20,406 bases of DNA from Spirogloea muscicola (lineage: Eukaryota; Streptophyta; Zygnematophyceae; Spirogloeales; Spirogloeaceae): positions 4,616-25,021 of the forward strand of contig WELB01000435.1 in NCBI GenBank assembly GCA_009602725.1. The letters run 5' to 3'. Shown in pieces: positions 9,788-19,947 of this stretch. A program made the position numbers and the translations under genes. The number at the start of each line of letters is the position of its first letter. Within the stretch, counting starts at the first letter, position 1. The notes under the pieces are model-generated. The model was not told where the DNA came from, did not search any database, and worked only from the letters and a program-made list of their open reading frames with translations.

Positions 9788-12700
9788 ATGCAGGACCTAT
9801 CTCGGGAAGAGGAGCTCGGGCGCCCTCCGGCTTTGGATGCTGGCTCAGGCGGCGGCGGCGGCAGCGGCGGCAGCGGCGGCGGCGGCGGCGGCGGCGGCGA
9901 GGCGGACTTTGTCGACCCCGCCTCGGTGGAGCCTCCGGAGGTCGGCGACGACGGCGACGGCGGCGAGGGCGAGTCGAAGTTCGAGCGCGTCGCCAGGTTG
10001 GCCGTAATTTCTTTCCATTTGAGAGCCTATTAAACTCTGGTAACCCACTACCTCAAGTTTGGACTCAAGCACTAAACAGAACCCCTACATCTGCACTTCG
10101 CACTCCGTGCGCCGTCCTTCCTTGTCATGACCTGGGCGCGAGTCTTCTGGCGTACGACACCCTGAAGAGTCCTAGGGTTTAGGGTAACCCTTTACTGACG
10201 GCTGCGCTGCCAGCTCCTTTATCGACACCAACTCGCCAGAGCAAGCAGAGAGGGCATTGGCCACCCTGCCACACTCCATCTGCGATTCTGGGGCATCGAG
10301 CATTGTCAGCATCGTGGGCCTTGCGCGCCCATGCATGCACGTCTGCAAACATGGGCTTTACGGGAAGGCTCTGGTTTGGGCTCTGATTGTGGCGCTGCTG
10401 ATGCTGTTGCTGTGGGTTTGGCAGGGAGGCCAACCGGCGGCGGAAGCTGCAAGAGGAGGAGTACGAGCGCACGGGCGCCATCTTCCGGCGCGCTGTCGGG
10501 CTGGACGAGGAGGACAGCGGCGCCGCCGAGGACGAGGACGACGTGGAGGAGGCCACCGACGAGGAAGAGGATGACGTCCTTTTGGACGCTGCTGATTCTG
10601 GGTTGCGGCCGCCGCTGGGCGTCGGGCAGCCGGTGCGGGCTGCCGCTCACGACAAGGACGCAGATGCTTTGGAGGAGGCCATCGTGGACGAGGAGGACGA
10701 GGAGGAGGAGGAGGATGATGACACTTTGATTGGAGCGGAGGAGGAGGAGGACGACGACGACGAGGACAGCGGTGGCTTGTCAAGGCGGCAGCCTGCAGCT
10801 GCTGTCGAGCTTGTCGCTGGTCTCGTCGGTGAGGCTGATGAGGCGCAGGGCCTCGTGGAGGAGGAGGAGGAGGAGGAGGAGGAGGAGGAGGCAAGCGAGC
10901 CCAGCTTCGAGATCCGTCTTGCGGACCTCCTCGATGCCGCCGGTGTCACGCCGCTGTCGGTCGAGGGCGACCTCAACGTCACCGTCTCTGGCATCCAGGT
11001 CCGACAGCCAAGGCCGCCGCCGCACAGGCTCGCACAGCCCAGAGCTGGCTCTTTCCGGAAGGCCAATGCTCGCCATTGTAATGACACAGCCTGCTATTCA
11101 CGTCCTGTGCAGCAAGACTCGCGGAATGTATCGCAGGGCGACCTCTTTGTGTGCTGTGTTGGACAAAAGACAGACGGCCACAAGTACGCTGCACAGGCTG
11201 TGGAGAAGGTGCGCTCGATGCTGATTTGATCTGATAATTCAACCCACCACGATACTGACAGCCCTTGAGCTGGCCACCACTGGGCGGCATGTGCCTGCAC
11301 CATGCAGTTGGTCGACATTGATTTTCGTGTACTAATTGTGAGTGGGCTCAAGCTACGGATTCTTGTGAGCATGTCATATGCTGTAAAAGCTGACCTCTCA
11401 GAGCCGCTGTGACTCTCTCAAACACAGGGGGCAGTTGCTGTCATCGCCATGCAACCTGTTGCCATCAACGATGGTGTGAAGGCAGTCGTGCTGCTCAACG
11501 ACACGAACGCCGTGCTCAGCGCGCTGGCCGCCACATTCTACCGCAGCCCCTCGCTGGCGCTGCCCATCGTCGGCATCACAGGCACCAATGGCAAGACGAC
11601 CACGTCCTACCTGCTGCGCAGCATATACGAGGCCCTGGGCGCCAAGACTGGCCTGCTCGGCACAATCGCTTACGCCATTGGCAGCCGGCGGCTCGATGCA
11701 CCACACACGACGCCCGACGCAATCAGCTTGCAGCGCCTCCTTGCTGCCATGGTGCACCAGGTACAAGCAACGCCCTCCACCTGTCCCAGATTGACATTAG
11801 TAAGAGGTCATGCCTCTCCATATCTGTACTGAGTAACTCAGAAGTGCAGCTTTACAAGAGTTTGGAGCCCAGACATCAGATGGCAGGTCCGTTGTTGCCT
11901 CATTGCTTCTCGTGGAACCTACAGTTAGATGAGCCAGCGTATTCACTGAAGCTCATTAGCACCCGCTGAGCCCTTCACATGGCAAGTAGCAACAAGAAGC
12001 TGGATGAGCTGCTGATTCTGCAGCACACTGGAGAAAGTGGTCTGAGCTCAGGACTGCGAGGCAGTGATAATGGAGGTGTCGTCGCACGCGCTGGCCTTGG
12101 GCCGCTGCACAGCCGTGGACTTTGACGTGGCCGTCTTCACGAACCTCACCCGAGACCACATGGACTTCCACGAGACCGAGGCAGACTACCGGGCCGCCAA
12201 GGGCAAGCTATTTGCCAAGATGGTTGATCCCAGTCGGCATCGCAAGGTCAGCCTGGCCACAGCAGAGCTCTGCTGACACAATATGTTGTCTTGATCGCTG
12301 AAACGAGTCTGCAACAACTGTGTTGCACCTATCACAGTCACAAGGCCAACACAGTTTTACTTGAGTGCTGCATACTGACATAGCTTAGTATTCAAGGATC
12401 TCACAGGCCCTGTGAATTGAACTTGTCCTTATCAGATTGTGAACATCGACGACCCCCAGGCGCAGTACTTCATCAACCAGGGCAGCCCAGATGTCCCAGT
12501 TGTCACGTATGGGATGGAGCGGGATGATGCCGACGTCTTCCCAGTGGAGGTCCAGCTGAGCCTCTTCGAGACGGAGCTTGTCCTCCGCACTCCCAAGGTC
12601 ACTAACTTGGATGGCAGCATCAGCAGTTGCCTGCAAATGTGAAACTCAGTCCAGAGTGGCAGAGTGCTGAAGATAATCGTGGGATGAGGGGCACAGGGCA

Positions 12701-14008
12701 ACATCGAGATTTCCTCCGGGCTGCTTGGTCGGCACAATGTGTACAACATCATGGCGGCCGTTGCGGTCGGCCTGGCGGTGGATGCACCACTGGAGCACAT
12801 TGTCCGGGGGGTGGAGGAGGTCGATGCAGTCCCAGGACGCTGCGAGCTCATCGATGAAGAGCAGGCCTTTGCTGTCATTGTGGACTATGCTCACACTCCG
12901 GATGCTCTATCCAGGCTACTCGACACCGTCCGCGAGTGTGGACCAAACCGCATCATCACCGGTATTTTCAGCTCAAGTCTGTATACTCTTTTGGCTGGAT
13001 GGGGAAAGGGCGCCTACATTAACCATATACTTGGGCAGTTCTGCTTGCAATGTGCAAATCAATGGCTGTTTGTGAATGCCGGCACATATATGACCCATCA
13101 TCATCATGACCCATCTTGTGGCAGTCGTTGGCTGTGGAGGCAACCGTGACCAAGGCAAGCGGCCCATCATGGCAAAAATCGCTACAGACAAGAGTGACAT
13201 TTGCATCTTCACTTCTGACAATCCCCGAGATGAGGACCCCTGTAAGTGCTCTGTGAAGCATGCAGTCAGGTCTGCTGTCAGTTGAGAATATTTTTAAGAA
13301 ACAACCTTCAGTGTACTTTTGCGTGGCAGAGTGTTAGACGCCTATTTACAATGCCACATGCAGCTGTCAGAAGCACTGCGAATCTGGAGTTGATTGCTGA
13401 GGGTTGCTATTGGTAACACCTCAATTGCATTGCACACCTGCTTGTTAGTGGACATATTGGACGACATGTTGGCGGGGGTTGGGTGGACCATGGAGGAATA
13501 TCTTAAGATGGGCGAGGAGGACTACTACCCTCCATTGCCAAACGGCAATCGGCTGTTTGTTTATGACATCCGCAGCATTGCTGTCCGGGCGGCAGTCGCA
13601 ATGGGCGAGGAGGGCGATGCTGTGGTATGCCATGTGCTACTGTCCCACTATTACTGCTGTAGTGGTACAGAACAGTAGCTTAGTCCTTACATTGTGGCTC
13701 TTAGGAAGATGCAGCAACAGCTACACGCTCGGGTGGTCATTTGATGCTTGCACTTTGGCCACATTAGTGTCGGGCAGAGGAAGGAAAACTCAGCTCAAGC
13801 TGAGTCGGTGCTCAGGCATATGTCACTTAGATCAATTGGTGACCCTATCTGCCAGGTGGTAGCTGGCAAGGGCCACGAAACGTACCAGATAATTGGGCCA
13901 GAGAGGGACTACTTTGACGACAGGGAGGAGTGCCGGGAGGCCTTGCAGCATGTGGATGCGCTGCACGCTGCAGGTATCGACACCAGCGAATTTCCCTGGA
14001 GGTATTGA
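9788..14008 (+). CDS. MURE: Plant-type UDP-N-acetylmuramoyl-tripeptide synthetase MurE, plastid, complete
   Basis: Exons: 9788-9996, 10425-10998, 11113-11208, 11428-11760, 12052-12246, 12436-12597, 12697-12961, 13125-13241, 13449-13624, 13856-14008; GT-AG throughout, phases consistent, 759 aa. MurE is the ATP-dependent ligase adding the third stem-peptide residue to UDP-MurNAc-dipeptide in peptidoglycan synthesis; the plant homologue is plastidial and is also a transcription-complex subunit (PAP11). Seen in order: poly-Gly (about 9848-9899); a basic/coiled stretch [18 protein letters not shown]; an acidic segment (about residues 90-225, with 11 Glu at 10858-10890); the UDP-substrate domain ([24 protein letters not shown]); P-loop TGTNGKTTT (344-352); EVSSHAL (412-418); the Lys of RAAKGKLF (454), which is carbamylated in bacterial Mur[23 protein letters not shown] (643-646, the meso-diaminopimelate specificity motif); GKGHETYQ (713-720). 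The end DTSEFPWRY is land-plant-like. The start is uncertain: ATG 9788 is the first in frame, but it gives no obvious transit peptide, so an upstream exon is possible. Confidence 0.94.
9848..9899 (+). repeat. (GGC)n tract encoding a Gly/Ser-rich stretch in MurE exon 1
   Basis: GGC codons with occasional AGC encode a Gly-rich run with interspersed Ser near the MurE N-terminus, before the conserved basic segment. The reading frame continues through it into conserved MurE sequence, so it is translated if ATG 9788 is used. Length variation between alleles would be expected. Confidence 0.8.
10858..10890 (+). repeat. (GAG)11 tract encoding 11 Glu in MurE exon 2
   Basis: Eleven uninterrupted GAG codons lie at the end of the acidic segment, just before the conserved [10 protein letters not shown] start of the MurE substrate-binding domain. 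Other Asp/Glu-rich runs occur at about 10540-10575 and 10687-10770. Confidence 0.9.
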
Positions 14009-15238
14009 CTCTTCTCATACCCAAACAGTTGACAGTTGATGTTGTTACAAGACTGCAGTCGTTGATTTGCTTTGAATGTAGGAGAAGCCCATCTGTTCAA
14101 TTTGCTGATAGGTGGGGAATTAGAAATGAAAAGCCCATCTGTTCATTTTGCTGATAGGTGGGGAATAAGAGATTATGTGCAGTCAAGGCGTATGTATCTC
14201 ACCAACTTGTTTCCCTTAACTGCTCACCACTGTCTTGAATACGAGTTTCGAGCTTGTGCTAGTTTTGCTCAGCATCTCTGCTCGGGTCTCGTGATGCTCT
14301 GTTCGCCGCCTTGCTTTGATGTGGCAGGGTCCCAGAGAGCTGAGGCCCACATCAGCCCTCTGATACAGCATGCAGCATGTATGGGACCCTCCTAATTTGT
14401 CCGCCAACTGTCAACCACTGTTGCTAATTGGCCGCGATGTATATGCACTACAAAAGAGAAGCCCACCAAGGAGTGTGCCCGTTTTGGGGTGCCAGGCCAC
14501 AAATTGGGGTACGGGAGCAGGAAGGCGAGCCCGGCTGGTATGTACTGTGACGACCGAAGGCCGTCCTCGGGTGGACGTTGCGGAGCTATGGGCCAGCAGG
14601 CGTTGACGAACTTCAAGGGCGTGGACTCTGCCTGTCCGGGTGGTCGCAAAGTCAGTGCCGCTGACCTAGAGGCCCCTCTCCTGCCGACCCGAGGGTGGCG
14701 AATATCTTGGGCAGCGCTGAGCGATTGGCCGCACGGCACTTGCGAGCGGGCTCGGCGGTGCTGATTGGCTGACACGGGGGGGTCCTCTGCGGGGTCTTGG
14801 TTGCACGGGGGTGGGCAAAAAGGTGCGCCACCGTGGAAGAAGCAGCCGGGCAAAGGGGGCGACCTCGATCTGGGAAGCGGGTGGAGACGGCCCGGTGCTC
14901 CGAGAACCCGAGGCCCGCAGAGGACTAACGGGGACCGGTCCCGCTCTCTGCAACAAGGGCGAGCCGCGGGGGGGGGATGCTGCGGAGCGAGGCGGCTGGT
15001 ATCGCTACGAGCGTGTGGAGGGGAGGGAGGGAGGAAGCGATGCGGTGGCACAGCTTCTCCGCCATAGCTGCCCTCCCGGCTCGGGGGGCTCTGCCCGCGC
15101 GCCGCGGCGGCGGCGGCGTCGTTCCTCCNGGCGGCGGGCTGCGCGCCGGAGGCTGAGGCCGACGCCGCCGCCGGCTGCGGCAGTCGAGACCGGCCGCCGC
15201 GGCTGGTGCCGCCAGCGTTTGCGCTGGCGTCCCTGACG
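14009..15238. other. Spacer between MurE and PHR2, with a GC-rich promoter-like block and a probable gap
   Basis: The first 350 bp or so are AT-richer and should hold the MurE 3' UTR and the 46-bp tandem repeat. From about 14480 the composition turns strongly GC- and CpG-rich up to the PHR2 gene. Three ATTGG (reverse CCAAT) boxes occur at 14427-14431, 14724-14728 and 14764-14768, as would suit a promoter region. An undetermined base at 15129 lies in a CGG/CCN-rich stretch. Just before it, an ATG at 15040 opens MRWHSFSAIAALPARG and an Arg/Ala/Gly-rich run, which resembles an organelle-targeting N-terminus but is cut by the n. I cannot support any complete gene here. Confidence 0.5.
14085..14176. 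repeat. 46-bp direct tandem repeat, two copies, downstream of MurE
   Basis: Copies begin at 14085 and 14131. Both start AAGCCCATCTGTTCA and share TTTGCTGATAGGTGGGGAAT with only a few differences over about 40 bases. The repeat lies 77 bp after the MurE stop codon, probably in its 3' UTR or flank. It looks like a recent local duplication; no function is evident. Confidence 0.88.
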
Positions 15239-18200
15239 ATGGGCCTGAACGCGGCACTCCTTTCTAGCCCTCTTCTCAGCCGGCTCGCCTACGAGCCGCC
15301 GCCGCCGCCGCCGCCGCCGCCGGCTCCGGCGAGCAACGGCCCGGCGTTGGCGAGAGCGGCCGCGCCGCCGTCGGCGAGTGCTGGCGGCGGGGCGCTGGCT
15401 CGGGCGGCCCCACCGCTGGCCCTGGCTGGGAGCCACTTGCCAGGCAAGGCCTTGCCACACCTCCACCCCTCGCTCCTTGCTGGATGGCTGGGCCTTGGCG
15501 CTGCCCCGCCGGGCTCGAACCCGCGCTCCTTCGTTCCGGGCCGTTAAGACTCAGCAGGACTCAGCAGCACTACTGGAAGCTGTGTATATCGCGGTTGTTT
15601 TTTATTGACACTTCGGTCAATCGTGCGTGCAGTGCTGATTTAATCAGTATTAAGTTGTGCACCACGATTTGATGAGTATTGTCGCCCATCTGCAAGAGCT
15701 GCTCCTCACCAACGCCGCCATTGCACATCTTTGTAACTATTGCGCTTCTGATTTCGTGCTAGCTGACGCAAAATCATTGTTGCGAATTGATTCACCTTGG
15801 GCAGTTAAGTCGGCGTCCGCGTTTCAAGGCAAGCACGCGCTTCCAGAGCCCCCGGCGAGGCCCGCGGCGCAGCCCTCGATGCGCATCTCCGCGTTTCCCG
15901 ACTTCCAGCGGCTCCCCAGGAGCGCCAACCACACCAGGTGCGGAAGCGCTGACGCTCCTGAATTTGAATGGGGCAATATGCAAACTGGCTAACTAATGTG
16001 CATGCTCACGGCCAATTGCGTTGGCATGCTGACCTTCTACAGGGTCATATCTTGCCTGTGCATTGACAAAGCGTCCTTGAATCTGGAAATGCTGTGCCGC
16101 CTCAGTGATCCGAGCAGCATCGCCGGCGCTCGCAAGGCTGCCATAGTGTGGTTCCGCAACGACCTCCGCATCCACGATAACGAGGCGCTGGCTGCTGCTA
16201 CCAAGGAGTCGCTTTCGGTCATGCCTGTCTACTGCTTCGACCCCCGTGACTTTGGTGAGCAGGACGAGTTGCTGGAGAGCTTGTGGTCATTGTGTAGCTA
16301 GTTGTTCATCACCATACGGCTGAAGTATAGGTAAATTGAGAAGTGTTACAAACATGTAAGAAGTGTCGTTGTCAAACCATTGCCTGAAATGTTCGTCTAA
16401 GTTGCTGCTGCCTTGGTTGTAATGGGTTGCGAGCAGGCAAATCCTCATCTGGGTTTGACAAAACCGGCCCCTACCGTGCCAAGTTCCTGGTGGAGTGCGT
16501 CGAGGATTTGCGGCGCAACCTCAGGAAGCACGGCAGCGACCTCGTCGTGCGCATCGGCAAGCCCGAGGACGTCCTGCTCAAGCTCGTCAAGGCCACCGGC
16601 GCCGACGCCCTGTTTGTGCACCAGGAGGTCACCGCTGAGGAGCTCCGCACAGAGGAGAGAGTTGCTGCTGTTCTCAAGGTCAGGTAGCATGGCTTCTGCT
16701 GACTGCCTCAGTCAATCTTCGCATCTGGTCGTGCTCAGTCAGAGCCCTTAGAGGCGGGCCACGAGCTGATTTTTAGTCTGACGCAAATGCAGGACGAAGG
16801 CGTCGAGACGAAGTTCTTCTGGGGCAGCACCTTGTATCACGTCGATGACCTGCCCTTCAAGCTCGCCGACATGCCCTCCAGCTACGGCAGCTTCCGCGAA
16901 GTCGTCCAGAGGGTGGAGGTACTGCTGGTTGACCTTGACGGGCTGCATCTCTGCCCATGCGGCCTGATCGCCGCCACAGCCATCCGTGCTGGTAGATGGG
17001 AGTCGAGAGTCCGTCTGCAGCAGGTTCGTCGCCAGCTGTTATAGCTTGACGGTGAGTAAGTTGGCTGGTGACCAGGTACGGAAGACGATGGACGATCAAG
17101 ACCAGTTGAAAGGCCTCCCGGTCAAAGGCCACGTGGAGGCAGGCAAGATGCCCACGTTGTCCGAGCTCGGGCTGAACCCCATGGGTGGAGGGCAGCATCT
17201 GGTGAGTCGAGCCCACCTGGACTCATGCAGGCCCGTCAGTTGCTGCTGCATGCCAGGCTTCTGGAACTACAAAGAAATTTTGAGATGAGTCGGAGGACGT
17301 AGGTTTCTGTAGCAAGGCCTGGCCCGAAAGTGAACAGTGGTTGGCATCATAATATCAGCAATCGGAAGTTTTGGGCTAGAAAAAGTTGTGCTTTAGCAAT
17401 ACAGCATCTGAATCTGGAACTGGCTGTACTCAAGCTGTCGCCCGGAGACTGTGGTAGGAGCAACCTGCGTCGTCGTCGGCCTACCTGGTAGGTGGGGAGA
17501 AGGAGGCGCTCGCGAGGCTCAGGTGCTTTGTTTCTGAGGCAAGCAGCCAAGCTGGCAAGGTCGCTCCGACCAGCAGCGACAGCTTGTACGGGGCCAATTT
17601 CTCGTGCAAGATATCGCCCTGGCTGGCCATGGGCTGCCTCTCCCCGCGCCGCATGTATGAGGACCTGCGGCACAAGGGGGGCAGGTGCGCCGCCAGATGA
17701 AGACCCTGCATGACAAGTAGAGGCCTGAAGTGTCTGTTTTGTGTTGCTGATGAGTAAGAGCAGCACAGCAGCACCTTGTGGCGCGAGGTGCTGGTGCTCT
17801 TTTTGGTGGCTTGAGTTGCTGAAACTGACAATAGGTCGCGCCTGCAGAACGATTGGTGCAACAGCCTCTCACGATCGGAAGAATGGCGAGCAGAGCAACA
17901 GCCTCGACTGGCTTGTCTTTGAGCTTCTCTGGAGGGATTTCTTCAGGTGATGGCATCTGCGCTCAACCGCGCTGCCACTACGGTGCTTACATTTGCAAGG
18001 ACTTTGTCATTTCATTTCAGTGTGATGTCAGACTTCTGATGCAGTCTCCTTGACTAGATTAGATCACTGGAATTCGTTGTTTATTTATTTGATTGTCAGC
18101 CCCTGTCAGTACCATGTTGGCAGTGTCACTGGCCGTGTAGCACCAACATTGGTGAGCTGACAGTCAAGAACATGAAATTGCAGATTCATTACAAAGAAAT

Positions 18201-18253
18201 TTGGCGTGGGGCGTGCAACCCCAGCAGCAACCCAAGCTGTGGCATGCGCTTGA
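15239..18253 (+). CDS. PHR2: PHR2-type photolyase/blue-light receptor 2 (cryptochrome/photolyase family), N-terminus unresolved
   Basis: Firm exons: one ending at 15937, then 16106-16254, 16437-16678, 16793-16918, 17076-17201, 17458-17684, 17848-17946, 18184-18253. Seen: the photolyase antenna-domain start KAAIVWFRNDLRIHDNEAL; PVYCFDPRDFGKSSSGFDKTGPYRAKF; FWGSTLYHVDDLPFKLADMPS; LDQLKGLP-like DQLKGLPVKGHVE; then the start of the FAD-binding region, NFSCKISPWLAMGCLSPR; then LDWLVFELLWRDFFR; and a last 70-nt exon reading FITKKFGVGRAT to a stop. It ends there, as plant PHR2 does, so it lacks the rest of the FAD domain found in full-length CRY-DASH. Known: PHR2 is a plant photolyase homologue of poorly defined function, probably plastidial. 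N-terminus options: ATG 15239 with a splice (15377 or 15542 to 15805; 436 or 491 aa), or ATG 15672 reading straight to 15937 (434 aa). The ATG-15239 frame is open back to the undetermined base at 15129, so the true start may be lost there. It contains a Pro-rich run (about 15294-15330). Confidence 0.9.
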
Positions 18254-19947
18254 TAAAGACAGGCAGGGTGGCCTGCTCTTAGCAGCTGACATGCTGATGC
18301 GGCGCAACTGTAGCAGCAAATGTGCTCTTTCTCTGAGTTGTGTGCCAAGGCCGCGGAGGCCATAAGATGCCCTGCTTGCAATGACTGCAATGCGTTCTGT
18401 GATTTGCACACCATTGAGGACTTGTGCTCGAACCAGTGCCCCCATTTACCAGGTCAAGCCTGAATGAGGAAACAAACTGCTCTAAGGAGCATGCTGTAGT
18501 CATGTCTCATGGAGAGGCTGGGTCTTTTTCCAGGGGTAGGTGTCATCTGGCATTTGCCAATGCCAATTGGCTTACTCTATGCTAGAGCTCTCGCCATGGC
18601 AGCTCTGGCTGGCAATAGGCCGTATGATTGGCTGAAGTAAAACACGAATTGAAGGATCCAAATTGTTCTTTCAGTTTTCGCCATTGATGACTGCTCAGAG
18701 CGCTGCAATGAAAGATTAATGTTATGCTTAAAGTCATATTAGAGATTCTTAATCAACATGAACAATGAATATATTGTGAATCAGCAAGTGTTTCCAAAAT
18801 GGGTTGATCAGATCCTATTAAAGAAATTATATTATATACTAGTCCAGAATGTATCCTTCCTCTGTGAAGATACGTACAATCTATGTCATATATGTACTAT
18901 GTCATACTATGACATTTGCAAGGTTGCCTCATTGAGGACCAGCTTGCATGCCTGTTGCAGAAGATTCCGCGCAGTACAGCGCTCGTCAAAGGCATGCAGA
19001 CCTACTCAATCCACTCAAGGCCAATGGTTGCATATAAGGGCTGCATAAGAATCTGCCTCGAATTTTGACAACAAACCGATGCGAGATCAGTGCCTGTGGC
19101 CACCCTGTGCTGTGGCCCGTACATGAGATGCTCTTTTTCTTCGCTCGCTGCCTATGCAAGACAAAAGAAAGTAGATTCTTGGCACTCTCTTCTTGTGCCT
19201 TACCGGTCGCACATGTGCCTAGTATCCAGCTGGCAAGCACCTCAGTGGGGTGGTGTTTGCTTGCACTTTCTAGTACTAATGTCCCATCAAGTCTTCGGCT
19301 GGCAAACTACTAACACTGCCCCACCCGTTGTCCTTCTTCAATTGGTGTAAGAGATACCCAACCCAGGGTCGAGATGTCAATGTCGATGTACTGTGCATTG
19401 CCAGCCCCTGACGAGACCTGCGTTTACCCTCTCAAGGGTCAAGTTCAAGTTTGGAGAGAAGCATGGAGCACCAGACGCACAACATAGAAGAAGCAACATA
19501 TTCAGCTCGGGATGCTGCTCATCATCTGCATGTTCATCTCAGCAATCATAGCAATTTCGGTGCAAGTTGACAACGAATCAGAGCGCCAATGATTTATCTG
19601 AGCCTTAAAGCAGCAGTTGGGTTTGGACTCTCATTTGGTATGTGGAGGAAGCTTGCCATTAGAACGTCAGGTCTTTCTCTTTCAACGGCATTGTGTACAA
19701 ATATTGCAACAGCCATTTGCAGAAAATGCTGTCACGCTATCAGTCTGGCAGCCCACAAAATGTGAGATGGCCACCATGCTGCTCAGTCAGTAAAGAGGGG
19801 ACGGTCAGCTTTAGCACATTCCCTCTAGCAACCTGCCTAGTGCAAAATGGGGAACGGGTGTATAAAGAGATGGGGAGGCCATGTGTGGCCAAGTACAAAG
19901 GCAAGCACATTGACAAATGCACGTCACCTGCTGCTAAGCCGACCCGC
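18254..19947. other. Intergenic region without a supported gene
   Basis: About 1.7 kb follows the PHR2 stop. I found no conserved protein on either strand; the open frames are short and lack the GC-rich codon use of the neighbouring exons. Notable contents: a CCAAT cluster at about 18556-18631, including the palindrome GCCAATTGGC (18562-18571) and ATTGG at 18627-18631; an AT-rich island at about 18700-18925, unlike its surroundings; and, in the right-hand part, possible 3' flank of the retroelement remnant. The first few hundred bases probably hold the PHR2 3' UTR. Confidence 0.5.

Noticed and set aside
7273-14008. Bacterial contamination, since MurE and DTD are familiar bacterial genes
   Set aside because: Both genes are interrupted by many phase-consistent GT-AG introns, and the MurE termini are of plant type.
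14392-15051. 219-aa minus-strand open frame
   Set aside because: Pro/Arg/Ser-rich sequence in a GC-rich block with no recognisable domain; a long stop-free run is expected by composition. A real 5' exon cannot be excluded.
15490-15562. Minus-strand tRNA: GGTTCGAGCC B-box with an upstream TCTTAA (Lys-like) loop and a possible acceptor-stem pairing
   Set aside because: No A-box or D-arm, a mismatch in the T-stem, a 3-nt excess before the acceptor stem and no pairing anticodon stem. At best a relic; not annotated.
17948-17950. TGA directly after WRDFFR taken as the PHR2 stop
   Set aside because: It is intronic: the GT donor at 17947 and acceptor at 18183 join to the conserved FITKK exon.
18330-18466. 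Cys-rich plus-strand frame (CPACNDCNAFC and onward) suggesting a zinc finger
   Set aside because: Short, with no start or supporting splice sites, and it lies in the expected PHR2 3' UTR; the resemblance to TFIIH p44-type Cys motifs does not hold residue by residue.
18758-19048. 96-aa plus-strand open frame in the AT-rich island
   Set aside because: Codon use is unlike the host exons, there is no known domain, and its second half runs through ordinary spacer.
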